Source of the DNA: Thermoplasmata archaeon
GTDB lineage: Archaea > Thermoplasmatota > Thermoplasmata > Thermoplasmatales > Thermoplasmataceae
Direction: 5' to 3'
NCBI GenBank assembly: GCA_021797955.1
Contig: JAJZYV010000122.1
Coordinates: forward strand, 1 to 6,245
DNA length: 6,245 nucleotides
Both the position numbers and the translations under genes were made by a program. Shown in pieces: positions 1 through 5,020 of this stretch. Within the stretch, counting starts at the first letter, position 1; each line of letters starts with the position of its first letter. The notes beneath the pieces are model-generated. The model ran no database searches and was not told the DNA's origin. It was given only the letters and a program-made list of their open reading frames with translations.

Positions 1-832
1 CTGAGAGTGTAGATTCATCAATATCTATATGACCACTTTCTGTCTTTGGGAAATTAGATGTTTGAATTGATTTATGTAAGGTTTCCGGAGGCATGACCAC
101 AGGTAAATCATATTTTATTGTCTTTCCTTCAGAAGAAACAAGTTCTCTGTTCTTCACGTTCAGGGAAGCTAAGGAAAATCCCCCTATAACTTCTATATTG
201 TGACCTGTGAGATACTTTTCAATCAGATTAAACAGATCCACATTACCATGTATCTTTTGTTCTGGGAAAAACAGCTGTATTTTAATTTTGGAATCAAGCT
301 TGTTCTCTTTGAAGTATTTTGAAAGTAGAATTGCAAGATCGCTGATCAAAAGTTGGTTTCCCATAAAATTCGGCGCGTTACCAATGACTATTGAACCCTG
401 CTTCAGGTTCTGAATATCCTCTCGCAAAGAAGTCGCTGATTGCACATCATTAACCGATCTAACTTCTTCCTTGAAGCCCGGTATTGCATCCAGGTTAGGT
501 ACACAGTCCATAGCAATAACAAGATATGTGTATCTAATTAAATGACCCTCTTCCGTTAAAATACCGCTATTCTCCACATCTATGCTTTTAATGTTTTCAT
601 TTACATGCACTATAGATTTTTTTAAAAGACTCTTAACGGGGGCTGATAAATATGAGCTCTGTAGATAATTCACTGGTAAGAAAACTGAAGCGTCGTTAAA
701 ATAATGCCTGTTTCCTCCAGCTATTAGGATCACTTCCCCATCATCCTTAGCTATTCTCGTTCTAAGTTTATTGGCAACTGTTATGCCAGCTGTGCTGTTG
801 CCCACAACAACTATTCTTTCCGGTACTTTCAA
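1..832 (-). CDS. SQR/NDH-2-like FAD-dependent pyridine nucleotide-disulfide family oxidoreductase (N-terminal 277 residues, runs off window)
   Basis: The reading frame is open from the TTG codon at 832-830 to the window edge, giving 277 visible residues with no stop. An in-frame stop lies just upstream, and no ATG or GTG is available near the N-terminus. A Shine-Dalgarno sequence GAGGTG (838-843) sits five bases before the TTG, which decides the start. The fold follows the sulfide:quinone oxidoreductase / NDH-2 pattern. An N-terminal beta-alpha-beta nucleotide site (VVVGNSTAG, residues 8-16) comes first, then the strand ending LVIAMD (104-109), a second nucleotide-site strand (SIVIGNAPN, 147-155), a PEQ segment near 190, and an MPPE segment near 247-250 where SQRs have their PP-containing loop. 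Canonical residues are altered: the GxGxxG glycine is Ser, ATG/ATGA has become AMDC, and the cysteine normally found in the GASC-type segment is missing near 153-158. The family is membrane-associated and passes electrons from sulfide or NAD(P)H to quinone; the substrate here is unknown. The C-terminal FAD and membrane regions lie outside the window. Confidence 0.82.
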   Translation of the reverse strand, partial: MKVPERIVVVGNSTAGITVANKLRTRIAKDDGEVILIAGGNRHYFNDASVFLPVNYLQSSYLSAPVKSLLKKSIVHVNENIKSIDVENSGILTEEGHLIRYTYLVIAMDCVPNLDAIPGFKEEVRSVNDVQSATSLREDIQNLKQGSIVIGNAPNFMGNQLLISDLAILLSKYFKENKLDSKIKIQLFFPEQKIHGNVDLFNLIEKYLTGHNIEVIGGFSLASLNVKNRELVSSEGKTIKYDLPVVMPPETLHKSIQTSNFPKTESGHIDIDESTLS

Positions 833-837
833 TGTTA

Positions 838-843
838 CACCTC
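838..843 (-). promoter_or_regulatory. Shine-Dalgarno site of the TTG-started oxidoreductase
   Basis: On the minus strand this reads GAGGTG, complementary to the archaeal 16S 3' end core CACCUC. It lies five bases before a TTG codon that opens directly into the flavoprotein's first beta strand. It is the main reason for accepting TTG as the start. Confidence 0.7.
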
Positions 844-874
844 TATATTATTCTCAAGTATCCATAGAAGCATC

Positions 875-904
875 ATCAAATAACCCCATACTGGGGGACT
901 TGAT
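875..904. repeat. Imperfect dyad upstream of the oxidoreductase gene
   Basis: Inverted arms ATCAA (875-879) / TTGAT (900-904) enclose a second pair CCCC (884-887) / GGGG (893-896) around a five-base centre ATACT. The dyad lies about 43-72 bases upstream of the TTG start. It could be an operator or a 5'-leader hairpin. The CCCC/GGGG pair stands out against AT-rich surroundings, but the inner and outer arms are slightly off-centre from each other. Confidence 0.35.
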
Positions 905-1076
905 CCATGCCTCTCTCAATCCTTATGGCTGTTCAATGAATTCTTATTGCTCTTACAGTTTCTTTCATTTGCGCAGTTAGTATTTCCCGTATTTTCCACG
1001 TATTCAATAACTAATCACTGAACGAAACATGATGAAAGATTGAGTTATAAGACTTTTGCTCAAAAAATAAGGCTCC

Positions 1077-1138
1077 ACATAGAAAAAATCTTCCGGTTAT
1101 TCTATTAGATGTCCAATGATAAATTTGGTTTTCTATGT
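1077..1138. repeat. 10-base perfect inverted repeat with a 42-base loop
   Basis: ACATAGAAAA at 1077-1086 is the exact reverse complement of TTTTCTATGT at 1129-1138. The arms do not extend further. The repeat sits about 30-95 bases upstream of the hsp20 TATA box. It may be a protein-binding pair of half-sites or a chance match in AT-rich DNA; nothing suggests a transposon terminus, as no transposase or flanking duplication is seen. Confidence 0.35.
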
Positions 1139-1160
1139 ATCAAATCTACCTTAGCTAATA

Positions 1161-1179
1161 GCAAAAAGATTAATATATT
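1161..1179 (+). promoter_or_regulatory. hsp20 operon promoter (BRE + TATA box)
   Basis: A purine-rich GCAAAAAGA stretch (1161-1169), fitting a BRE, precedes the TATA-like TAATATATT at 1171-1179. Archaeal transcription normally starts about 24-27 bases downstream of the TATA centre, which predicts a start near 1198-1202, inside the inverted repeats at 1191-1217. This leaves a leader of roughly 27-30 bases carrying a Shine-Dalgarno site for hsp20. Confidence 0.65.
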
Positions 1180-1190
1180 AGAAAGTAATG

Positions 1191-1217
1191 TATAGTTAAC
1201 AACTATATGTTGTCAAC
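1191..1217. promoter_or_regulatory. Probable heat-shock operator: two overlapping palindromes
   Basis: Two dyads overlap. The first is TATAGTT-AAC-AACTATA (1191-1207), with perfect 7-base arms. The second is GTTAACAAC-N5-GTTGTCAAC (1195-1217), with 9-base arms and one mismatch, centred on TATAT. The AAC-N5-GTT core of the second is the same as the core of the CTAAC-N5-GTTAG motif reported for the Archaeoglobus heat-shock regulator HSR1, recalled from the literature and not searched. The site covers the predicted transcription start, which suits a repressor that blocks RNA polymerase recruitment, as described for Pyrococcus Phr. The likely ligand is the regulator encoded by the second gene of this operon (inference). 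Confidence 0.6.
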
Positions 1218-1224
1218 AGGTGAT
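1218..1224 (+). promoter_or_regulatory. Shine-Dalgarno site that sets the hsp20 start at ATG 1229
   Basis: AGGTGAT is an exact seven-base complement of part of the conserved archaeal 16S 3' end, with four bases between it and ATG 1229-1231. A GTG codon at 1220-1222 is in frame but lies inside this site, so translation from that GTG is unlikely. Confidence 0.7.
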
Positions 1225-1228
1225 AGAA

Positions 1229-1783
1229 ATGGTGTATAGAAGAAGAAGAGATGACGAAGATGACGAGGACGACTTCTTTGGAGATATGTTTGACTCATTT
1301 GGTATAGACTTTGATAGGTTCAATGAGAGGATGAGAAGAATGTTTGAAAAAATCGCAAAGGATCCTGAAGCGACTACATTTGGGCCTTTCGTGTATGGAT
1401 TTACATACAAGACAGACCAGAATGGAAGGCCTTTATTCCAGGAATTCGGAAATGTTCCAGGGGTACGAAACCCGGGCATCACACAGGGAGTTGAAAAGGA
1501 CGTGAGAGAACCAATTACTGATATGAACACAGATGCATCCAACATGTATATAACGTATGAACTACCTGGAATTAACAAGAATGATATAGACTTAAAAGTC
1601 TCTGACCATAACGTAGTACTAAACGTTTCCGGAGGACCTAGGAAATACTTCAAGGAGATCGAATCAGAACACAAATTGAAGCCAGATAGTACCGAAGCAA
1701 AATTCATCAATGGTATCCTTGATGTGAAAATTGCCCTTGATAAAGCAGATGACCAGAAGGGAAAGAAGATCAAAATAAGTTAG
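1229..1783 (+). CDS. hsp20: Small heat-shock protein, Hsp20/alpha-crystallin family
   Basis: An ATP-independent holdase chaperone of 184 residues when read from ATG 1229. The N-terminal region opens with an Arg run followed by a highly acidic Asp/Glu tract (residues about 4-15). It continues with a Phe/Met/Arg-rich helix-forming stretch and a GPFVYGF ... GRP ... EFGN segment (about 52-75) that I recognise from archaeal Hsp20 proteins of this subtype. The alpha-crystallin domain spans about residues 93-168: it starts REPITDM, has ELPGINKNDI where the family has its LPG-x-x-K-x-D-I strand, and ends with INGILDVKI. The C-terminus carries the IxI motif (IKI, about 181-183) used for oligomer assembly. 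It acts in the cytoplasm on unfolding proteins. The gene is first in an operon with a Phr-like regulator that begins nine bases after its stop, and is preceded by a TATA box and palindromic operator. An in-frame GTG at 1220 would add three residues but overlaps the ribosome site. Confidence 0.93.
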   Translation: MVYRRRRDDEDDEDDFFGDMFDSFGIDFDRFNERMRRMFEKIAKDPEATTFGPFVYGFTYKTDQNGRPLFQEFGNVPGVRNPGITQGVEKDVREPITDMNTDASNMYITYELPGINKNDIDLKVSDHNVVLNVSGGPRKYFKEIESEHKLKPDSTEAKFINGILDVKIALDKADDQKGKKIKIS

Positions 1784-1792
1784 GGGTTCTAA

Positions 1793-2389
1793 GTGGACGA
1801 TGATTTTGATCTCATTCTCTCCATTTTTGAGAATTCAACAAGGAGAGAAATACTGAGGAGACTCATAATAGATGATTCATATGCCTTGGAGATAAGCAGG
1901 CAAATAGGTCTCTCTCAACAGGCAATCAATAAGCAATTGGAGGTGCTGGAGAGAGCCAATCTAATTTTTTCTGTGGGAAAGGAACAGAACCCTCAGGGTG
2001 CATCCAGAAAAATCTATAGACCCACCGGTTTTTCTACACTGATAATTGACTATTCAAGGAATTTTATTGAAACTAAAAGGTATCCTCTAGATATTTTTGA
2101 TAAGACAGATAATTATCTTAATGACAATAATGAAAGTTTATTAAACTCTCTTCGTGATATTAATAACAGAATTGACGAATTGATGAAAACAAGAGCCTCT
2201 CTCATAAGGCAAAAGGATTCATTAATATATTCCATAACAAGGAAAATCAGTGAAAATGTTCGGGATAATATTTCACGGGAAATATTGTTGAATTTCCTGG
2301 AGTTACTGGATCCAGATGAGGTTTCAAAAAAACTGTCCCTTCCAGTGTTTTTTGTGAATGATGTTATTTCAAAGTTTCTGACTCTTTAG
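1793..2389 (+). CDS. Phr-like winged-helix heat-shock transcriptional regulator (ArsR-type HTH)
   Basis: A 198-residue protein starting at GTG 1793, nine bases after the hsp20 stop; the weak purine tract AGGGG precedes it. The N-terminus is an ArsR-type winged helix: FENSTRREILRRL (12-24) is helix 1 of the type seen in Pyrococcus Phr and SurR, and YALEISRQIGLSQQAINKQ (30-48) is the helix-turn-helix. LEVLERANLI and a basic wing with KEQNPQGASRKIY (63-75) follow. Residues about 108-155 form a heptad-like coiled coil suited to dimerisation, followed by a short helical tail. Overall length and domain order match Pyrococcus Phr (about 200 residues), a repressor of hsp20 and an AAA+ ATPase gene. 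There is no cysteine, so a SurR-like CxxC redox switch is excluded. Co-transcription with hsp20 and the palindrome at the operon promoter suggest autoregulated heat-shock repression (inference). The last 26 bases overlap the 3' end of the convergent methyltransferase gene. Confidence 0.85.
   Translation: MDDDFDLILSIFENSTRREILRRLIIDDSYALEISRQIGLSQQAINKQLEVLERANLIFSVGKEQNPQGASRKIYRPTGFSTLIIDYSRNFIETKRYPLDIFDKTDNYLNDNNESLLNSLRDINNRIDELMKTRASLIRQKDSLIYSITRKISENVRDNISREILLNFLELLDPDEVSKKLSLPVFFVNDVISKFLTL
2326..2332 (-). terminator. T-run terminator of the rpoL-methyltransferase unit
   Basis: On the minus strand this is seven consecutive T, about 32 bases past the methyltransferase stop (2364-2366), and it lies inside the opposing regulator gene. 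It mirrors the T-run for the other strand, so each transcript would end within its neighbour's coding region. Confidence 0.4.
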
Positions 2390-3374
2390 GTTTTTTCCTC
2401 ATCTTAATATAGTAACGTGTAAGTGATCTGTGAATAGTGAGCGGAATTATAAATAATATGGAAAATAATTCATCAAAATTATGCAAATATTCAAGCGTAT
2501 TGGTTACCAGTATTATACAGCCTTCTCTCTTTAGGAATTGTTCCATTTTTTGTGGAAGCTTAGAGAATAGCTCAGCGGTTTCAATTCCTGCTCTGGAAGA
2601 ACTTCTACCATAAGGTAAATCTGTAACTATGGCATCAACATTTATTGCATTAGAGAGTTCCAGGAAGTTTGCCCTCGTAACTGTAAAATCATGAATTCCA
2701 AAAAATTTCAGGTTAAGTCTTGTTCCCAAAACCATCTCCTGAGAAATATCGATACCGATTACATTATATTTCAGCAATCCTGCTTCTATTAGCATTCCGC
2801 CGGTACCACAAAAGGGATCCATAATGGTTCCCCCATCTTGGACGTCTGCAACATTTATGCAAAATCTCGCAAATCGAGGATCCATTGATGTAGGAGAAAA
2901 GAATGGTCTCATACCAGCTTTCCTATTCTGTAGTTTTTCTTGATTAGATTGGTAAATCTGTCTCCCTAAATACCAGAGTTTTTTCCCGTGATATGCAATG
3001 AATATGTTATCCGGGTTTTTAAAATTGACACGCCCTCTCGCTCCCAGCTTTTCTCCGAGAATCTTTTCGTCTTGAGTAGAATGGCAGTCCGATGAATCTC
3101 TTATCCTTACATAAAATTGTCCAAAGGAAGCATCCAAATGTTGCAGTTCATGAAAACTGGAGAATGTTTTTACCACTTCTGTAATTCTCTTGACAAAACT
3201 TGATTTTTCCAGTGTTTTTGGGTTAGAATCTATTAAGATAACACCATCAAATAGCTTCTCATATTTGGTATTACTATCGTTACGATGAAGTGATTCTATC
3301 TCTCTAAAGAAAAAATTAGAGAATCCTATCTGATATTCAACAATTAAAGTAATCTCATTTGGACTTTTTTTCAC
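2364..3374 (-). CDS. trm-G10: tRNA (guanine(10)-N2)-dimethyltransferase, THUMP + SAM-dependent methyltransferase (Trm11/Trm-G10 family)
   Basis: This enzyme family methylates N2 of guanosine 10 in tRNA to m2G and m2,2G using S-adenosylmethionine. The protein has 336 residues, normal for archaeal members. Residues about 40-140 form the ferredoxin-like/THUMP RNA-binding part, ending FYVRIRD...LGARGRVNFKNPD...YHGKKLWYLGRQI. The linker RPFFSPTSMDPRFAR (156-170) matches the family signature before the catalytic domain. DPFCGTGG (186-193) is the SAM-binding motif I, VIGIDIS (205-211) the acidic-loop strand, and TDLPYGRSSS (251-260) the catalytic motif IV. That motif reads D-L-P-Y where the textbook form is (D/N)-P-P-Y. 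The start is GTG at 3374, inside the rpoL coding sequence (20-base overlap), so translation is probably coupled. A few residues later no better start exists. The 3' end overlaps the regulator gene on the other strand by 26 bases. Confidence 0.88.
   Translation of the reverse strand: MKKSPNEITLIVEYQIGFSNFFFREIESLHRNDSNTKYEKLFDGVILIDSNPKTLEKSSFVKRITEVVKTFSSFHELQHLDASFGQFYVRIRDSSDCHSTQDEKILGEKLGARGRVNFKNPDNIFIAYHGKKLWYLGRQIYQSNQEKLQNRKAGMRPFFSPTSMDPRFARFCINVADVQDGGTIMDPFCGTGGMLIEAGLLKYNVIGIDISQEMVLGTRLNLKFFGIHDFTVTRANFLELSNAINVDAIVTDLPYGRSSSRAGIETAELFSKLPQKMEQFLKREGCIILVTNTLEYLHNFDELFSILFIIPLTIHRSLTRYYIKMRKKPKESETLK
2391..2396 (+). terminator. T-run terminator of the hsp20-regulator operon
   Basis: TTTTTT directly follows the regulator stop codon (2387-2389), a typical archaeal oligo-T termination signal without a required hairpin. 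It lies inside the convergent methyltransferase coding region. Confidence 0.45.
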
Positions 3375-3666
3375 TTTCTTCTATCCTTTTGAATTCCTTT
3401 GAAAGATCTGAAGATAAGCCATCAAAAATCTTGCTTAATCTGGCTATTGAACGCTTAACAGCAGCCTGTGGTTTTCCAGATTTGACCTTAACATATATTC
3501 TTGGATTGTCTATCACTGGATGTTTGATATAATATTTTGATTCCTCAACCTGCTCGTCCTTAAGTAATTCCTCTACAAGAGGTCTCAATAATGTGTTATC
3601 ATAGTTTAGAACTTCGAAGGTAATGGAGTTTTTATCCTTCTCTATAATCTTTATCTTGCTGTCCAT
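3355..3666 (-). CDS. rpoL: DNA-directed RNA polymerase subunit L (Rpo11)
   Basis: A 103-residue homologue of eukaryotic Rpb11/AC19. The archaeal Rpo11 pairs with Rpo3 to form the assembly platform of the core RNA polymerase, equivalent to the bacterial alpha dimer. The pattern is characteristic: an N-terminal strand (KIKIIEKDKNSITFEV), then NYDNTLLRPLVEELL (22-36) corresponding to the family's DHTLxNxLxxxL helix. YYIKHPVIDNPRIYVKV (46-62) corresponds to the AxYxxxHPxxxxPxxxI core, and the C-terminal helix ends with a Lys/Glu-rich tail. The ATG at 3666 has no Shine-Dalgarno site, but a TATA-like box is centred about 24-25 bases upstream, so the mRNA is probably leaderless. Its last 20 bases overlap the methyltransferase gene. 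Confidence 0.9.
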   Translation of the reverse strand: MDSKIKIIEKDKNSITFEVLNYDNTLLRPLVEELLKDEQVEESKYYIKHPVIDNPRIYVKVKSGKPQAAVKRSIARLSKIFDGLSSDLSKEFKRIEESEKKSK

Positions 3667-3685
3667 CGTTCCGTTATGGCTTACG

Positions 3686-3695
3686 ATTAATTAAT
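3686..3695 (-). promoter_or_regulatory. Leaderless-type promoter of rpoL
   Basis: The palindromic ATTAATTAAT is centred about 24-25 bases before the A of the rpoL ATG, with a purine-rich GGAGAATAAG (BRE-like) just upstream on the minus strand. The spacing predicts transcription starting at or next to the ATG. Confidence 0.5.
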
Positions 3696-3763
3696 CTTAT
3701 TCTCCTTGCCTTATTGTTTACACCATCTTGCAACTGCAATCTCTAAATGCCTCTATTGACACT

Positions 3764-3769
3764 AAAAAA
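3764..3769 (-). terminator. T-run terminator after dedA
   Basis: On the minus strand TTTTTT lies about 27 bases past the dedA stop, after a T-rich stretch. It probably ends the fbp-deaminase-dedA transcript before the rpoL promoter. The rest of the 129-base gap between dedA and rpoL (3667-3795) shows no other feature. Confidence 0.45.
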
Positions 3770-3795
3770 CATTATTAAAATTGGTATTATCTCAA

Positions 3796-4473
3796 TTAAG
3801 AATTTACGGCTTTTTGCTTTTTTCCTTCTTTGTGTCTATAGTACAAATATATTAGAACTATGAAAAACGTGGCTATACCAATGTATGTGTAATCGTTGAA
3901 GGCGCCCAGAATATTTTTCCAGCTTGAACCAAAAATAAACCCGAGATAAACAAGTATACTATCCCAAATTATCGTTCCCACGAGGGTATATATTGCAAAA
4001 GTCGAGTATTTCATCTTTGCAATGCCCGCGGGAATAGAAATAAACGTCCTAAAAATTGGGGTCATCCTGGTAAGGAATACTGAAATTTTTCCATATTTCA
4101 TGAACCATCTATGGGTGATTCTTATTGAATTTTCATCCAGCCCAACGTATTTGCCGAATTTTAAAATACCAGGTTCTCCACCATAATACCCAATTGCGTA
4201 TGCCATAGACGATCCGACAAGATTTCCAAGGGTTCCTGCTGTTATCACAAGAATGTATGCAGGTATTGGACCAAACGAAGGGAGCCCTCCTGTAAGTGCC
4301 AGATACCCCCCAAAAGCCATTACTACTTCTGATGGGACTGGGAGCAATAAACCTTCAAGAAGCATTAGAAAGAAAATTCCTGGATACCCAATCGTTTGAA
4401 TTATAAGAATAATATCCGTAATAATGACATCCAGGATGCCGGTTATGAATGAAGTCAATTCAATCTTCTCCAC
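3796..4473 (-). CDS. DedA-family membrane protein (SNARE-associated / VTT domain)
   Basis: A 225-residue integral membrane protein. The hallmark segments are in order: [13 protein letters not shown] followed by PVPSE (29-49), the reentrant-loop signature with the conserved Glu40 and the Px[20 protein letters not shown] (83-99); and the FLTRMTP...FRTF...PAGIAKM motif (133-154) with Arg136 and Arg142. Hydrophobic segments lie at about 12-27, 31-45, 70-96, 157-182 and 197-211, ending in a basic cytoplasmic tail. Some DedA proteins are implicated in lipid carrier (undecaprenyl phosphate) or phospholipid flipping and in membrane-potential homeostasis; the archaeal substrate is unknown. The GTG start at 4473 overlaps the end of the deaminase gene by 14 bases, implying coupled translation; an in-frame TTG at 4458 is an alternative. 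The gene is last in the fbp-led block. Confidence 0.88.
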   Translation of the reverse strand: MEKIELTSFITGILDVIITDIILIIQTIGYPGIFFLMLLEGLLLPVPSEVVMAFGGYLALTGGLPSFGPIPAYILVITAGTLGNLVGSSMAYAIGYYGGEPGILKFGKYVGLDENSIRITHRWFMKYGKISVFLTRMTPIFRTFISIPAGIAKMKYSTFAIYTLVGTIIWDSILVYLGFIFGSSWKNILGAFNDYTYIGIATFFIVLIYLYYRHKEGKKQKAVNS

Positions 4474-4972
4474 TCACTTTTGAAAACTGTGCTCCAATCA
4501 TTTGTTGGATCTCCTCATCAGAGATGGTGAAACGTCTCTTCTTAATATCACTTTCCATGAGCATGAGTTCTGATAACTCATCAGGATATCCTTCCGCATA
4601 AACGATCTCAACTATTTTGGCATTCATTAACATTTTCGAACATACTACACACGGATGCGTAGTTGTATAAATTACCGAATCTCTAATACTCACGCCATGG
4701 ACAGCAGCCTGAATTATGGCATTTTGTTCTGCGTGTAATCCTCTACAAAGTTCATGTCTTTCACCCGAAGGGATGTTCATATCATCTCTAATACAACCTA
4801 CAACATCGCAATGAGCCGTATTACTTGGCGGGCCGTTATATCCAGTCGCCAATATATTCCTATCACGAACTAAAACCGCACCAACTTTTCTCCTTATGCA
4901 ATTGGATCGGGATGCGGCTAAGAAAGCCATTCTCATAAAATATTGATCCCAGGAGGGCTGTTTTCCATTCAT
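4460..4972 (-). CDS. Deoxycytidylate (dCMP) deaminase-like zinc enzyme
   Basis: A 170-residue cytidine/deoxycytidylate deaminase of the ComEB/dCMP deaminase type, which converts dCMP to dUMP for thymidylate synthesis. The start [17 protein letters not shown] and [11 protein letters not shown]...[10 protein letters not shown] (28-49) are classic for the group. The catalytic zinc site is HAE (His80, Glu82 as proton shuttle) with PCVVC (Cys108 and Cys111). The segment HCDVVGC...[10 protein letters not shown] (54-78) contains extra Cys/His residues of the kind that bind a second, structural zinc in dCMP deaminases. Exact substrate (dCMP versus other cytidine derivatives) cannot be fixed from sequence. 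The ATG at 4972 has no Shine-Dalgarno site; a T-rich TATA-like stretch (4986-4995) is centred only about 18 bases upstream, too close for a standard leaderless start. The gene follows fbp by 39 bases and overlaps dedA by 14. Confidence 0.87.
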   Translation of the reverse strand: MNGKQPSWDQYFMRMAFLAASRSNCIRRKVGAVLVRDRNILATGYNGPPSNTAHCDVVGCIRDDMNIPSGERHELCRGLHAEQNAIIQAAVHGVSIRDSVIYTTTHPCVVCSKMLMNAKIVEIVYAEGYPDELSELMLMESDIKKRRFTISDEEIQQMIGAQFSKVSGED

Positions 4973-5004
4973 TTGTTAAAACTTCTAAAATAAAGTAGGG
5001 TTAT

Positions 5005-5020
5005 GTGGGGTTCACTCCAC
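5005..5020 (-). other. Hairpin with the fbp stop codon in its loop
   Basis: On the minus strand GTGGAG-TGAA-CCCCAC forms a six-base stem with one A-C mismatch. The TGA stop of fbp (5012-5014) falls in the four-base loop. A T-rich stretch (CTTTATTTTAG) follows about 10 bases further on, so the element resembles a weak terminator or processing site between fbp and the deaminase gene. Confidence 0.4.

Larger units (their letters stand above)
833..1160. other. Gene-free divergent control region between the oxidoreductase and hsp20
   Basis: Roughly 330 bases without a convincing gene on either strand. Short frames are present (for example 916-999 on the minus strand, and a plus-strand frame running out of the oxidoreductase antisense), but they have no ribosome site or recognisable protein pattern. 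It holds two inverted repeats, listed separately: a dyad at 875-904 and a pair of 10-base arms at 1077-1086 / 1129-1138. No tRNA-like cloverleaf is visible. A TATA box for the oxidoreductase gene could not be placed with confidence. Confidence 0.55.

Noticed and set aside
207..413. Plus-strand frame of 68 codons near the left edge
   Set aside because: It is antisense to the SQR-like oxidoreductase, whose minus-strand frame is continuous through this region and fits a known fold.
771..980. Plus-strand frame of 69 codons spanning the oxidoreductase start
   Set aside because: Half of it is antisense to the oxidoreductase N-terminus, and the rest runs through intergenic DNA without a ribosome site.
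916..999. Small minus-strand frame of 27 codons from GTG, Asn/Lys-rich with two Cys
   Set aside because: No ribosome site, no promoter at a suitable distance and no recognisable pattern. Low-complexity composition is expected from AT-rich spacer.
1077..1138. Inverted repeat as possible insertion-sequence termini
   Set aside because: The interior is only 42 bases, without coding capacity and with no direct repeats at the flanks.
1213..1773. Long open frame of 186 codons on the minus strand opposite hsp20
   Set aside because: It is the antisense of a well-recognised Hsp20 gene. Its Ser/Leu runs are just the complement of the Arg/Asp/Glu codons of the chaperone N-terminus, and it has no family pattern.
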